DNA of 42,397 nt, from NCBI GenBank assembly GCA_904373325.1, contig CAJFFP010000008.1, positions 1 to 42,397 of the forward strand, in the 5' to 3' direction. The stretch's first letter is position 1. Each line of letters begins with the position of its first letter. The position numbers were made by a program, and so were the translations under genes. Positions 42,308 through 42,397 of this stretch are shown one piece after another. The notes under the pieces were generated by a model. It was given only the letters and a program-made list of their open reading frames with translations, was not told the DNA's origin and ran no database searches. The stretch is from Candidatus Gallimonas merdigallinarum. Lineage in GTDB: Bacteria; Bacillota; Clostridia; Christensenellales; Borkfalkiaceae.

Positions 42308-42397
42308 ACCCCCAGATAGTCTGGGGGTTCAGTAGAGGCTTATGCCGATGAGTAAAAATAATGGCTTCCCCTTAGGGGGAAGCTCCGCCGAAGGCGG
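42308..42397. repeat. start of a hairpin-type dispersed repeat, cut by the window end
   Basis: ACCCCCAGA/TCTGGGGGT (42308-42328) is followed after 35 bp by GCTTCCCC/GGGGAAGC (42364-42383) and CCGCC-GAA-GGCGG (42385-42397). Tandem hairpins of the form GGCTTCCCC...GGGGAAGC followed by a variable second hairpin are familiar to me as abundant intergenic repeats in gut Clostridia, but I cannot search for copies here. Confidence 0.5.

Overview
The window is 42.4 kb of high-GC (by eye, not counted) chromosome from a Bacillota/Clostridia-type bacterium. This rests on a spoIIAA-spoIIAB-sigF sporulation operon, an archaeal/vacuolar-type (V-type) ATPase operon of the Enterococcus/clostridial kind, strong GGAGG-type ribosome binding sites, CCA-encoded tRNAs and clean sigma-A style promoters. 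No genus can be assigned from sequence alone. Almost all protein genes lie on the minus strand; the plus strand carries the tRNAs, two candidate small RNAs and three genes.

Layout. 1-2.9 kb: the 3' end of a surface-protein gene that reads in frame into a lipoprotein-like segment, then the convergent spoIIA operon. 3.0-4.1 kb: five tRNA genes (Met, Asp, Phe, Thr, Tyr) with promoter and terminator, followed by two tandem, unannotated small-RNA-like units with near-identical promoter blocks exactly 140 bp apart. 4.1-12.8 kb: a complete nine-gene V-type ATPase operon; its proteolipid has every residue of the Enterococcus hirae Na+ site. 12.9-18.3 kb: a YjbR-like gene, a flavodoxin remnant, an EamA exporter, and an operon of adenine deaminase, a GNAT-RdgB fusion and a YfcE-like phosphodiesterase. 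18.3-21.2 kb: a 377-bp MITE-like element abutting the adenine deaminase gene, then a zinc/cadmium efflux ATPase with its SmtB/ArsR regulator. 21.3-25 kb: GNAT, RluA, FeoB and FeoA genes and a DUF378 protein. 25-31.3 kb: a large anchored extracellular protein of unknown function, an RluA/methyltransferase pair and a GH51 arabinofuranosidase behind a palindromic operator. 31.3-40.2 kb: a phosphate-starvation cluster (PhoR, PhoP, Na/Pi symporter, PhoU, PstB, fused PstC-PstA, PstS) led by a four-repeat Pho box. 40.3-42.4 kb: a membrane-bound XRE regulator, a membrane-anchored phosphoesterase, tRNA-Pro, and the start of a hairpin repeat cut by the window end.

The most unusual signals are non-coding: the twin small-RNA units at 3.8-4.1 kb; the MITE-like element whose terminal repeat forms part of a -10 box for the adjacent gene; four genes whose -10 box sits 6-9 nt before the start codon, implying leaderless mRNAs; and a hairpin-rich sequence shared between the MITE and the pstB-phoU gap. 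I found no CRISPR array, no prophage, and no intact transposase gene.
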